DNA from: a bacterium
Lineage (GTDB): Bacteria; Acidobacteriota; Thermoanaerobaculia; Multivoradales; J023
Reading direction: 5' to 3'
Assembly: GCA_024226315.1 (NCBI GenBank)
Contig: JAAELT010000369.1
Location: 1-33,795, forward strand
Length of the DNA: 33,795 nt
Part shown: one piece after another, positions 6,654 through 15,192 of the stretch
Position numbering within the stretch: position 1 is the stretch's first letter
Layout of the letters: every line of letters starts with the position of its first letter
Made by a program: the position numbers and the translations under genes
The notes under the pieces: generated by a model
Databases searched by the model: none
Told to the model about the DNA's origin: nothing
Seen by the model: the letters and a program-made list of their open reading frames with translations, nothing else

Positions 6654-8252
6654 TTGAGCGAGACGAGCGGAAAGACGGCGGTCATTATCGGCGCCGGCCC
6701 GGCCGGGCTGACGGCGGCCTACGAGTTGGCGAACAAGACGGATATCGACGTGCTGGTGCTCGAGAAGAGCCAGCTCATGGGCGGCATCGCCTGCACGGTG
6801 AACTACAAGGGCAACCGCATCGACATCGGCGGCCACCGCTTCTTCTCGAAGTCCGATCGGGTGATGGACTGGTGGCTGGACATTCTGCCGCTCCAGGCCA
6901 CCAAGGATGGCGAGGCCGAGATCTCCTACCACCGCAAGTCGCGCACCGTCGGCACCAGCGAGCAGGGCCCCGACCCGGACGAGGTCGACGAGGTGATGCT
7001 GATCCGGGAGCGCACCTCGCGCATCTACTACCTGCGCCAGTTCTTCGACTATCCGATCAGCCTGAGCTTCGACACCCTGAGCAAGCTCGGTCTGATGCGC
7101 ACGATCCGCATCGGCCTGAGCTACGTGAAGGCGACGGTGTTTCCGATCCGCAACCCGAAGAACCTCGAGGAATTCTTCATCAGCCGCTTCGGCAGGGAGC
7201 TCTACCTGACGTTCTTCAAGTCCTACACCGAGAAGGTGTGGGGCACCCGCTGCACGGACATCTCCGCCGAATGGGGGGCGCAGCGCATCAAGGGCCTGTC
7301 GATCACCAAGGCGGTGCTGCACTTCATCAAGCAGGCCCTGCCCAAGAAGAAGAGCGGCGACATCTCCCAGAAGGGTACCGAGACCTCGCTGATCGAGCAG
7401 TTCCTGTACCCCAAGCTCGGCCCCGGCCAGATGTGGGAAGTGGTGGAGAAGCGCCTGCGCGAGAAGGGCGCCGAGGTCCGCACGGGCTTCAACGTCACTG
7501 GCCTGGTGACCGACGGCAAGCGGGTGACGGCGGTGACGGCGACCTCCGAGGACGGCGAGGAGCACACCATCTCGGGCGACTACTTCTTCTCCACCATGGC
7601 GGTGAAGGACCTGGTGCGCGGCATCGACCAGGAGGTACCGGCGGAGGTCCGCGAGATCAGCGAGGGGTTGATCTACCGCGACTTCGTCACCGTCGGTCTG
7701 CTGGTCAACAAGCTGAAGATTCACGACAAGGGCGAAGGCGGCGAACCCCAACTGGTCCGCGACAACTGGATCTACATCCAGGAGCCCGACGTGCTGGTGG
7801 GACGGCTGCAGATCTTCAACAACTGGAGCCCCTACCTGGTCGCCGATCCCGACAAGGTGTGGATCGGCCTCGAGTACTTCTGCAACGACACCGACGAGCT
7901 GTGGAGCATGGCCGACGAGGACCTGGTGGAGCTGGCGGGCAAGGAGCTCGACCACATCGAGATCATCGACCGCGCCGACGTGCTCGACGGCGTGGTGCTG
8001 CGCGTGCCCAAGACCTACCCGGCCTACTTCGGCACCTACGACCGCTTCGACGAGCTGCGCGCCTACCTCGACAGCTTCGAGAACCTCTTCCTGACCGGCC
8101 GCAACGGCATGCACCGGTACAACAACCAGGACCACTCGATGCTCACCGCCATGGTGGCGGTGGAGAACATCATCGAGGGGCGGACGGACAAGTCGAACCT
8201 GTGGGACGTCAACACGGAAGACGAGTACCTGGAGGAGAAGGAGGAGGAGTGA
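6654..8252 (+). CDS. FAD-dependent oxidoreductase, UDP-galactopyranose-mutase/amine-oxidase-like
   Basis: The 532-residue protein has an N-terminal dinucleotide-binding motif (IIGAGPAGLTAAYELA, GAGPAG at 13-18), the ribose-binding acid in VLEKS (Glu37), the GGHRFF signature (59-64) and a C-terminal flavin-contacting segment GRNGMHRYNNQDHSM (482-496). This subgroup, distantly related to Glf and protoporphyrinogen oxidase, is regularly found inside polysaccharide clusters and may isomerise or oxidise a nucleotide- or lipid-linked sugar; no member I can name defines the reaction here. It is ~130 residues longer than classical Glf. Start: TTG at 6654 with GGGAGGGA a few bases upstream, matching the conserved N-terminus. 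Its stop overlaps the start of the next gene, so the pair is translationally coupled. The C-terminus is very acidic (EDEYLEEKEEE). Confidence 0.82.
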   Translation: MSETSGKTAVIIGAGPAGLTAAYELANKTDIDVLVLEKSQLMGGIACTVNYKGNRIDIGGHRFFSKSDRVMDWWLDILPLQATKDGEAEISYHRKSRTVGTSEQGPDPDEVDEVMLIRERTSRIYYLRQFFDYPISLSFDTLSKLGLMRTIRIGLSYVKATVFPIRNPKNLEEFFISRFGRELYLTFFKSYTEKVWGTRCTDISAEWGAQRIKGLSITKAVLHFIKQALPKKKSGDISQKGTETSLIEQFLYPKLGPGQMWEVVEKRLREKGAEVRTGFNVTGLVTDGKRVTAVTATSEDGEEHTISGDYFFSTMAVKDLVRGIDQEVPAEVREISEGLIYRDFVTVGLLVNKLKIHDKGEGGEPQLVRDNWIYIQEPDVLVGRLQIFNNWSPYLVADPDKVWIGLEYFCNDTDELWSMADEDLVELAGKELDHIEIIDRADVLDGVVLRVPKTYPAYFGTYDRFDELRAYLDSFENLFLTGRNGMHRYNNQDHSMLTAMVAVENIIEGRTDKSNLWDVNTEDEYLEEKEEE

Positions 8253-10483
8253 GGGCCGATCGCGCGGCGCTGGCACTGATCTTCGTCCTCACGACGCTCG
8301 GAGTCTTCCTCCTTCTCGAGCGCAACGACAACTTCTTCCTCCGCGACGATTTCGAGACCTACCACCTCTGCGGCTACGCGGAGATCGCCAGGGCGTGGCG
8401 AGCTGGGGAGGTGCCGCTGCTCACGCCACTGTCGTGGCAGGCCGGCGCGCTGGCCGGCGAGTACCAGCTCGCGGTCTTTTCGCCGGCGATCACCGTCCCC
8501 AACCTCCTGCTCTTCAGCCTGGACCTGCCGCTTCCCCTGATCGCGGCGATCCTCGTCTGGCTCAACTCGCTGATCCTGGGTTTCGGAACGTACGTCCTGG
8601 CCCGCTCCAAGGGATTGACGCCCGCGCTCGCCACGATGGCGGCGCTCGCCGTTTCTTGGAGCGGCTGGATGCTCGTCTGGGGAGTCAACTGGTTCCCGGC
8701 GCTCGCGAGCTTCGCCTGGATCCCGTGGTTCTGGTGGGCCCTGCGGCGAGCTCTCGAGCGCCGAGATCGCTGGTCGGTGCCGCTCGCGGGCGTCTTCGCC
8801 GCACTGATCTTCACCACCGGCTGGCCATTCACGTGCCTGATGGCGTTCTTCCTGGCGGCCCTGCTGACCGACGAGCGCCTCAGGCTCGAGAAGCATTGGC
8901 GCGCCGTCATGCCGACCGCCTGGAGCCTGCTGCTCGGTCTGGGGCTCTCGGCGCCGGCCTGGTTGATGCTGATCGAGTATTCCAGCTCCACGTTTCGCGG
9001 CCAAGCCACGCGTCCGCTGGACTTTCAGACCGATATGACGGTTCCCACCGAGGCTCTCCTCGGCCTGGTCCTCCCTTCCGTCCATGCAGCATGGAACTAT
9101 CCCTGGAGGCCTGCCGGCGCACAGACGACCTCTGTCGTCATGCACATCGGGCTGGCTCCCGTCGCGATCCTCGTCGCGGGCGCTTTCAAGTTGCGGTCCC
9201 GGTTGGTACGCGCCTACCCTCACGAATTCCTGATCCTGGCCCTGCTCTTCCTGCTGGCTATTCTTCCGAGTCTGGGTATGTTCCGGTGGAGCTTTCGCTG
9301 GTTGCCGCTTCTGTTCCTGCAGATGGTGTTGCTGGCAGGGCGGACGGACATGCTCCTGCGCCGAACGACGACACCGCGCTATGGCGCCACGGCCGTCACC
9401 CTGGTCAGCGCCGTGTGGGCGTACGTGTGGTGGATCGATCGTGGGCGAGGAGACCTGAGCTTCTGGTTCTGTTGCAGCGTCTTTCTCGCCGCGACGCTGT
9501 GGTGGATCGCGGAGACCGCCCGCCCGCTGTCACGACTGCGCGGGCACCTGCCGGCGCTCGTCGTCGTCGTCGTCACGGTTCTCACCGCCTACTTCCTGCT
9601 CGTCAACATGCCTCCTCGCCCGCGCCGGCACGCGTCCCAGGCCGATCCGATCTTCGACCCGGCCGTCACGTACCTGGCTCTCTACCAGAAAGAGCGCCTG
9701 AAGGCTCCGATCACGGTCTACGGGACCCGCTTCTTTCCAGGAAACGAGCAGATGTATTCGAATCTACGCTTCGTCAACGGCTATTCGCCGATGGGGCCGG
9801 CGGCTCTTACACTCTCGTTCGGATTCGACCATATCGGTGTCCCCGACCGGATGCGCCCCGGCCTCGAGCCCATTCTCCGCCGGATGGCGGTCGACGGTCT
9901 GGTGGTGTGGCCGGACGACGAGGATCCGGCACCGCTCTCGCTCGAGGAGTTCGAGCGCGCCGCTTCGACTCCCGATTTCGAGGTCTACCTTCGTCGGTCG
10001 CGGCCGACACGGGCGGTGCAAACCGTGGCGGAAGCACTGCGCATCGCCTGGCCCGAGGATATCTGGCAACGGCAGCGTTCCGAGTTGCCGATCCTCGAAC
10101 GGCGAGGGGAGACCGCGCCTGGAAAGGTGCGCTTCGGCTCAGCGCGCCTCGAGACGGTGGAGAACGAGCGCCTGCGGGTCACGGTCGACGTGGATGCCAC
10201 CGGCGCGGACCGCCCGGTCCTGGTCTCGTTCGCGCGGCCCTGGTTTCCCGGTTACCGTGCCTCGGTCGATGGCGCCGCCGCGGAGGTGATGCGGCTGGAC
10301 AGCCTCATGCCGGCGGTCGAGGTGCCAGCCGGAGGAACGAGCCGGGTGACGCTACGGTACCTGCCCTGGTCTCTGATCGTCGGGCTCGTGCTCTCTGCGG
10401 TATCGGCGGCGGGCGTGGTCTTCCGGCTGTCGGTGGCCGTTCGATCGGCCCCGCCGCGAGGCAAGGCTTCGGCTCCGGCTTGA
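8249..10483 (+). CDS. YfhO-like polytopic membrane protein
   Basis: GTG at 8249 overlaps the preceding TGA (GTGA) and is preceded by a strong AAGGAGGA ribosome site. The 744-residue product has an early acidic loop (FFLRDDFETYHLCGYAE, Asp33/Asp34), a P-L-L/Q-A-G-A stretch typical of YfhO (Pfam PF09586), a dozen or so helices, then a soluble region closing with the YfhO C-terminal hallmark: FARPWFPGYRASVDG, a hydrophobic Pro/Gly loop and VTLRYLPWSLIVGLVLS as the last helix. YfhO proteins are GT-C-fold enzymes; characterised Firmicutes members glycosylate lipoteichoic acid. Here it presumably decorates a surface glycan or glycolipid. It ends four bases from the convergent methyltransferase gene, with no room for a terminator. 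Confidence 0.82.
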   Translation: MRADRAALALIFVLTTLGVFLLLERNDNFFLRDDFETYHLCGYAEIARAWRAGEVPLLTPLSWQAGALAGEYQLAVFSPAITVPNLLLFSLDLPLPLIAAILVWLNSLILGFGTYVLARSKGLTPALATMAALAVSWSGWMLVWGVNWFPALASFAWIPWFWWALRRALERRDRWSVPLAGVFAALIFTTGWPFTCLMAFFLAALLTDERLRLEKHWRAVMPTAWSLLLGLGLSAPAWLMLIEYSSSTFRGQATRPLDFQTDMTVPTEALLGLVLPSVHAAWNYPWRPAGAQTTSVVMHIGLAPVAILVAGAFKLRSRLVRAYPHEFLILALLFLLAILPSLGMFRWSFRWLPLLFLQMVLLAGRTDMLLRRTTTPRYGATAVTLVSAVWAYVWWIDRGRGDLSFWFCCSVFLAATLWWIAETARPLSRLRGHLPALVVVVVTVLTAYFLLVNMPPRPRRHASQADPIFDPAVTYLALYQKERLKAPITVYGTRFFPGNEQMYSNLRFVNGYSPMGPAALTLSFGFDHIGVPDRMRPGLEPILRRMAVDGLVVWPDDEDPAPLSLEEFERAASTPDFEVYLRRSRPTRAVQTVAEALRIAWPEDIWQRQRSELPILERRGETAPGKVRFGSARLETVENERLRVTVDVDATGADRPVLVSFARPWFPGYRASVDGAAAEVMRLDSLMPAVEVPAGGTSRVTLRYLPWSLIVGLVLSAVSAAGVVFRLSVAVRSAPPRGKASAPA

Positions 10484-10487
10484 CGGT

Positions 10488-11207
10488 CTACGCACGCGCG
10501 CGGCGCCGCTTCCAGATGCCGATCACGGATTTTCCGATGCGGTGAAGAGCGAGAGGATCGATCACTCGGGAGACCGGAACCATGACTCGGTCCCAGAACA
10601 GGATCTGCTTCCGGGTCGGCATTTTCTGCCGGAGAAGGACCCGGTTCGCGGCCGAGGCCAGCAAGCCGACGGCATCGATGTAGCGGAGCCGGACTCTTTC
10701 GAGGTCGGCCGGCACCGCTGCTCGAAGCGAGCTCCTGGTGTATCTCCGAAAGTGACCGATCGCTTGATCGAACGGTGTGAACAGCCACTGGTGTGCCGGG
10801 CTGAGGATAACCAGATGGCCGCCCGGCTCGAGCAGAAGCGAGGCGGCGTGGGCTTCGGCCCGATCGTCTTCGATGTGCTCGAGGACGTCGATGTAGAGAA
10901 TCGTGTCGTACCTGAGATCGCGGTCCAGCTCTCCGACCTTGGCGCTCGATGGACGGCAGCAGCCAGGCAGCTCGCCCGTCGCGATCCGGCTCTCGATTTC
11001 CCGCAACAGCTCGGGATCCGGCTCGAGACATGTCCAGGCCTCGTGCCCGCCGCGGCAGAGCACCGCCGTCGTACCCCCGAGCCCGGCCCCGACCTCGAGA
11101 ACCCGCGCTCCGAGAAAGGGCCGAATCATCGCGGCCAGATACGACTTCCATCGCACGGCTTCGGCGAACAGCTCGAGCTCGCCGCCCGGATAACTCGGAT
11201 CCGTCAT
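10488..11207 (-). CDS. Class I SAM-dependent methyltransferase
   Basis: The 239-residue protein has the Rossmann methyltransferase motif I VLEVGAGLGGTT (36-47), an acidic residue after strand 2 (CLEPDPELL), motif II/III region DTILYIDVLEHIEDD and LLLEPGGHLVILSPAH, then a PFDQAIGHFRRYTRSSL segment characteristic of Methyltransf_11/23-type enzymes that accompany GT2 proteins. It has no membrane segment. The ATG overlaps the TGA of the upstream GT2 gene (TGATG), so the two are coupled and the methyltransferase may modify the lipid-linked product of that enzyme. The acceptor (sugar hydroxyl or lipid) is not predictable. Confidence 0.85.
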   Translation of the reverse strand: MTDPSYPGGELELFAEAVRWKSYLAAMIRPFLGARVLEVGAGLGGTTAVLCRGGHEAWTCLEPDPELLREIESRIATGELPGCCRPSSAKVGELDRDLRYDTILYIDVLEHIEDDRAEAHAASLLLEPGGHLVILSPAHQWLFTPFDQAIGHFRRYTRSSLRAAVPADLERVRLRYIDAVGLLASAANRVLLRQKMPTRKQILFWDRVMVPVSRVIDPLALHRIGKSVIGIWKRRRARA

Positions 11208-12208
11208 CAGCCGCTGTCGACGACCGTGACCCGCCGGACAAAGACCGGATAGTCGCGGGCGGGGATGAACGTCGCGGTCTGGCGCCCCGCCAGGACGATG
11301 AACACGAAGATCATGCTGGCGACGAACATCTGCGCCAGGAGCACGAGAAGAGCGCCGGCGAAGACGACTCCGGTCCAGGAGACGCCGGCCAGGAGGGTCG
11401 TCGCGAGAATAGCGAAAAGGCCCAGCAAGGAGACGGCCGCCAGGACCCCCACGGCGCAGAGCAGCCGCACTCCGATCGTGTGACTGTAGACCGAGAGCGC
11501 GCTCAAGCCGTGCACCACCAGAGCCGTGAAGTCCATCGTCGGCTTCCCGCCCAGGCGCTGGGCGCGGTGCGTGGGAATGCTGTCGTGCTCGATGCGCGAA
11601 TTGAACACCGCGGCGGCATAGTGATTCCAGATCTCGGAGCTCACGACCAGCTGGGCCACCGCCCGCGGCGGGACGATGCTGAAGTTGCCGACCCGGATTC
11701 TCAACCCGGTCAGCAGGTGGTGCAGCATTTGATAGATGCGGTAGAAGAACTTGAACACGAAGGACTCGGAGCGCCTCTCGCGGGCGGCAAAGATGATCTT
11801 TTCTCGCCGTTGTTTCTCGAACTCCGCCACCAGCCTCGGAATGTCCTCCGGGCTGTCTTCGCCGTCACCGTCCATGATCAGCACCGCCCGGTCTTCGAGC
11901 TGATCGTGGATGTACGACAAAGCCACGGCGATGGCTCTCTGATGCCCCAGGTTCCGGTGCAGCTCGAGCACGGAAACCTGACGGATCGCCGTGATCGGCG
12001 GACACGCGAAGGCCGCATCGGCCGAGATCGTCGAGCCGTCGTCGACCAGCAGGATCTCCACTTCGATGCGCTGGGCCGCCAGCACACGATCGATCGCCGC
12101 CAGCAACTGGCGGGCCGTCTGCCAGTCGTTGAATACCGGGATCAGCACGACCAGGGAAAGAGGTTCGGGATCCCTGTCGTCCTCCATGGCTCTCCGGTCG
12201 TGGGACAC
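11207..12208 (-). CDS. GT2 glycosyltransferase with C-terminal transmembrane pair (GtrB/DPM-like)
   Basis: The 333-residue protein begins with the GT-A nucleotide-binding fold (LVVLIPVFNDW, then EILLVDDGST at 51-60), has the LHRNLGHQRAIA motif, and carries DGDGED at 113-118 where most DPM/GtrB enzymes have DADLQ. Two long hydrophobic stretches near 249-270 and 280-308 form the C-terminal membrane anchor. Such enzymes load a sugar onto polyprenyl phosphate, providing donors for the GT-C enzymes in this window. The start is GTG at 12208 with a GAGAGGAG ribosome site seven bases upstream; ATG at 12187 is a less supported alternative. A 95-base gap with its own -10-like box separates it from the kinase-fusion gene, so it probably starts a sub-operon. 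Confidence 0.85.
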   Translation of the reverse strand: MSHDRRAMEDDRDPEPLSLVVLIPVFNDWQTARQLLAAIDRVLAAQRIEVEILLVDDGSTISADAAFACPPITAIRQVSVLELHRNLGHQRAIAVALSYIHDQLEDRAVLIMDGDGEDSPEDIPRLVAEFEKQRREKIIFAARERRSESFVFKFFYRIYQMLHHLLTGLRIRVGNFSIVPPRAVAQLVVSSEIWNHYAAAVFNSRIEHDSIPTHRAQRLGGKPTMDFTALVVHGLSALSVYSHTIGVRLLCAVGVLAAVSLLGLFAILATTLLAGVSWTGVVFAGALLVLLAQMFVASMIFVFIVLAGRQTATFIPARDYPVFVRRVTVVDSG

Positions 12209-12275
12209 GGTGACTCTCCTCTCGCGTACCGCGACAGAAGGCGCTCGCGGCGGTCTGATCGCCTGGCAGCGGAAA

Positions 12276-12284
12276 ATGCTATCA
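12276..12284 (-). promoter_or_regulatory. Extended -10 promoter element (TGATAGCAT) before the GT2-methyltransferase pair
   Basis: On the minus strand TG (12284-12283) and TAGCAT (12281-12276) are one base apart, within CTGATAGCATTTT. The same 12-base core CTGATAGCATTT occurs at 21152-21163 before the large minus operon. Predicted start near 12269, leader about 60 bases. A TATAGT lies further upstream (12293-12298 complement) as an alternative. Confidence 0.5.
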
Positions 12285-12303
12285 GAGGGGAACTATAGAT
12301 CGG

Positions 12304-14472
12304 TCACTGCCGCCAGCGCAGCACTTCGTCCAGGCACACCAGGGTCAGCAGTTGCAGGCAGCCGTCCAGACCGTCGCGGAATCTCGGTGCCTGGCTGAGC
12401 TCGTAGAGGTTGGGCAAGATCGCCGTGGCGACAGCACCGAGGCGGGCCTCGGAGACGTCGCCGCGCAGCGCCAATGACTGGTGAATTGCGTCGCGGTAGG
12501 GGTCGTGCCGAATCTCGACGTCGGTCAGCTCGCCCATGGCCTCGACCAGCGGCCCGAGGTGGAAGCTGTTGGACGCGGTCACCTCGAGTACCAGCTCCGG
12601 CTCGCGCTCCTGATCGTCCACCGACTCGCCCTCGGCCGGACGCATCGAGATCACCAGGTTGGCCTGCTTGCGCTGCGGCAGGATGAAGCGCTGGCGGTCT
12701 TCCTCGCGCTCCTCCAGGCTGGCGAGCACCTGCTCGCGCGAGTGGCCGCGCTCGTCGACGTCGCGCCGCAGCTTCCAGAGCCGGCGCAGGTCCTCTTCGG
12801 GATCCAGGAAGACGGTCAGGTCGTAGAGCTTGCGCGGCGTCCGCAGCGCCAGGGTGTGCAGGCCGGAGAAGATCACGTACTGCTTGGGGTCGATTTCTTC
12901 TTCTTCGGTGAAGGTCCCGGTGTCGTGATCGTAGACCCCCTTGACGATCGACTCGCCGCGCGAGATCGCCACCGCGTGGCCCTGCTGCCGGTGCAGCTCG
13001 TTGGCGCGCACGTCGAGGTGGGTATGCACCTGCCACATCTCGTGTCCGCGCGGCCAGCGGTGGTAGTCGTCACCGGAGATGTCGAGGGTCCGGTCGCTGC
13101 CCAGAACGTCGGCCAGCAGCCGGCTGAAGTAGTCCTTGCCCGAGCCGCTGTCGCCCGCCAGGCCGAGCACGACCGGGCGGGTGCGGAGCCGGTAGACCTC
13201 GTTGGAACGCAGGCCCACCAGATACATCAGTAGCACCAGCCCGGCCATGGAGCCCGCCATGAGGGTGAAGGTGAAGCTCTGCAACAGGGCGAAGGGCTGC
13301 TCGCCGAGTGCCAGGCTCAGCACCTGGTGCGGGGTCTGCAAGTCCGCCACCGCTGGCGCCACCAGGCGCCAGGCGTCGAACAGGTCGGTGTCCCGGCGCA
13401 GGGCGAAGTAGACGACGTAGGCTCCTGTGTAGATATGCAACGGCAGCACCGCCGAGGGACGTGAGCGGGCCGCGAAGTAGACAAAAAAGGGCAGGAACCA
13501 CAGCACGTAGCCCGGCTGCGGCGGCGCCAGGGTCACCAGCACGCAGAACGAGATGCCCAGGTAGGTGATGAACAGGTCCCAGTTCTGCTTCTGATACATG
13601 TCGAAGCGGAACCACAACAGCAGGATCGCCAGCGGCGCCAGGACGATCGCCGGGCCGCCGAACGCCACCGGCAGCTGGAAGGCCCAGAGGCGCGACTGTT
13701 CGGGGGACAGAAACACCATCTGGCGGAATGCCGGATCGAGCACGTAGGGGAAGATCGCCAGCGCGTAGGTGGCGAGCGACAGCGCCGTCCAGCGCAGCGC
13801 CCGGTTGCCGTCGGTCTGGTGGCGCAGGTAGAGGTAGTAGAAGGGCAGGGCGACCAGAAGATGGCTCTTGGCAGCGAGCGCCAGGCCGAAGACGATCATC
13901 GCCACCACCCGGCGCTCTGTCCGCAGGGCGTAGAGCGACAGCATCAGGAGAGCCGTCGGCACGACGTCGAGCTGGCCGTGCCAGTAAATGATGTAGATCG
14001 CGAGCGGCGACCACCAGTAGAAGAGCAGGATGTGGCGTAGGCGATTGGGCAGCCAGGAGACCAGCACGCCGGCGATCAACACGTCGCAGACGAGCAGCGG
14101 CAGCCGCATGAGGAGCAGGTGCAACGGTGTGACGGCGTCTACCCCCGCGGGCACGAGCCACCCCAGGAGCCACCGCGGCAAGGCCATGACATAGAGCATG
14201 ACCGGCGGATAGGGGAAGCTCTTCAGCCGCCCCAGGGCCTCGAAGTGCTGCCAGGGGTTGGCGAAGCCGGATTCGGCGAAGTAGTTGACGAAGGGGATGA
14301 AGAGGTCGCGCAGGTAGGTCGAGGCGAGGAGCGAGCCGAGCACCAGCTTGAAGATCACGCCCGCCCAGAAGGCCTTGCTGTGGACGAGCGCGCTGACCGT
14401 CGGCCGCTCGAGGAACAGCCGCAGGCGCTCGCGGATGGCCGCGCCGAGCGATGGACTTGCTCCGCCAGTCAC
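12304..14472 (-). CDS. GT-C membrane glycosyltransferase fused to a phosphoribulokinase/uridine-kinase-like domain
   Basis: The 722-residue protein has two parts. Residues ~30-420 hold about ten membrane helices with the IIYWHGQLDVVP motif (161-172), typical of GT87/mannosyltransferase-like GT-C enzymes. After the last helix (~404-420) a soluble P-loop kinase domain follows: GDSGSGKDYFSR (440-451), SGDDYHRWPRG (466-476), THLDVRANEL (484-493), VYDHDTGTF (513-521), GLHTL (537-541), FLDPEEDLRRLWKLRRD (555-571), ERG and PQRKQANLVI (599-608). This order is that of phosphoribulokinase, not classical uridine kinase. The residue after the Walker A Lys446 is Asp, not Ser/Thr, and the Walker B Glu before GLH is Ser536, so catalysis may be altered. 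A ~110-residue tail of unknown role ends the protein. Start: GTG with GGAGGT seven bases upstream; three bases after the GT2 stop. Confidence 0.85.
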   Translation of the reverse strand: MTGGASPSLGAAIRERLRLFLERPTVSALVHSKAFWAGVIFKLVLGSLLASTYLRDLFIPFVNYFAESGFANPWQHFEALGRLKSFPYPPVMLYVMALPRWLLGWLVPAGVDAVTPLHLLLMRLPLLVCDVLIAGVLVSWLPNRLRHILLFYWWSPLAIYIIYWHGQLDVVPTALLMLSLYALRTERRVVAMIVFGLALAAKSHLLVALPFYYLYLRHQTDGNRALRWTALSLATYALAIFPYVLDPAFRQMVFLSPEQSRLWAFQLPVAFGGPAIVLAPLAILLLWFRFDMYQKQNWDLFITYLGISFCVLVTLAPPQPGYVLWFLPFFVYFAARSRPSAVLPLHIYTGAYVVYFALRRDTDLFDAWRLVAPAVADLQTPHQVLSLALGEQPFALLQSFTFTLMAGSMAGLVLLMYLVGLRSNEVYRLRTRPVVLGLAGDSGSGKDYFSRLLADVLGSDRTLDISGDDYHRWPRGHEMWQVHTHLDVRANELHRQQGHAVAISRGESIVKGVYDHDTGTFTEEEEIDPKQYVIFSGLHTLALRTPRKLYDLTVFLDPEEDLRRLWKLRRDVDERGHSREQVLASLEEREEDRQRFILPQRKQANLVISMRPAEGESVDDQEREPELVLEVTASNSFHLGPLVEAMGELTDVEIRHDPYRDAIHQSLALRGDVSEARLGAVATAILPNLYELSQAPRFRDGLDGCLQLLTLVCLDEVLRWRQ

Positions 14473-14475
14473 TTC

Positions 14476-15192
14476 TCAACCTCCGCGGAAACGCAGCCGG
14501 AAGACGAAGCCGATCATCCCCAGGATGGTGCGGTAGCGCGAGAAGATGTTGGCCGCCCACCGCGACTCGCCGTGGGCGCGCTCGCCGAATTGCACCGGGA
14601 TGGTGACGATCCGCAGGCCCGCCCGCAACCCCCGGAAGAGCACGTAGAGGTCGTAGGGAATGCCGTCCGGCGGGTCGGTGAGCCGCGCCAGGTGGTCGCG
14701 GTGGAAGACCTTGGGCTGGGCATTGACGTCGGTGAGCTTGCGCATCAGCACCACCGAGGCGGCGAACGACATACCGGCGGTGAGCAACTCGGCGGCGAAG
14801 TCGCGTGGCGCCCGCTGGCCCTTGACGATCAGCTGGCGCGGGTCGGGGGCCGCGCGCAGCTCATGGTAGGCACGGAAGAGATCCGCCGGGTCGGTCTGCA
14901 TGTCGGCGTGCGAGAAGCCGACGATCTCGCCGGTGGTGGTCAGGAGACCGGTATGGATACCGTGCCCGTAACCGCGGTTGTTCTCGATGGTGACGGCGCG
15001 GGCGAAGTGCAGCTCTTCGCGCGCCAGCTCGCGTTCCAGCACCTCGCTCGTGTCGTCGGCCGAGCCGTTGTTCACGATCACCAGCTCGGCCGGCAGGTCC
15101 TCCCAGACCTCCACGTAGCGCGCCAGCAGGGTCGGCAGGTTGGCCGCCTCGTTGTAGGCCGGGATGACGATCGAGAAGACAGGTTGGCTCAT
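14476..15192 (-). CDS. GT2 glycosyltransferase (polyprenyl-phosphate sugar synthase-like, soluble)
   Basis: The 238-residue protein is a single GT-A domain: FSIVIPAYNEAANLPTLL (6-23), ELVIVNNGSADDT (36-48), NNRGYGHGIHTGL (71-83) and FSHADMQTDP (93-102), where HAD replaces the usual DAD/DXD. A C-terminal GESRW motif and a basic tail (FRLRFRGG) complete the DPM1-like pattern; there is no clear transmembrane helix. It most likely transfers a nucleotide-activated sugar to polyprenyl phosphate or a lipid-linked intermediate. Its ATG overlaps the TGA of the nucleotidyltransferase gene (ATGA), and it ends three bases before the GT-C::kinase gene. This tight coupling suggests it uses the nucleotide sugar or polyol made upstream and feeds the GT-C partner. 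Confidence 0.85.
   Translation of the reverse strand: MSQPVFSIVIPAYNEAANLPTLLARYVEVWEDLPAELVIVNNGSADDTSEVLERELAREELHFARAVTIENNRGYGHGIHTGLLTTTGEIVGFSHADMQTDPADLFRAYHELRAAPDPRQLIVKGQRAPRDFAAELLTAGMSFAASVVLMRKLTDVNAQPKVFHRDHLARLTDPPDGIPYDLYVLFRGLRAGLRIVTIPVQFGERAHGESRWAANIFSRYRTILGMIGFVFRLRFRGG

Noticed and set aside
6605..8248. Upstream extension of the YfhO-like frame
   Set aside because: It overlaps the flavoprotein in another frame and is Arg/Gly/Pro-rich. The GTG at 8249 with a strong ribosome site starts the real protein.
6369..8276. Long minus-strand ORF (635 residues) opposite the flavoprotein
   Set aside because: His/Val/Asp-rich antisense composition and no domain; the sense strand has the FAD motifs.
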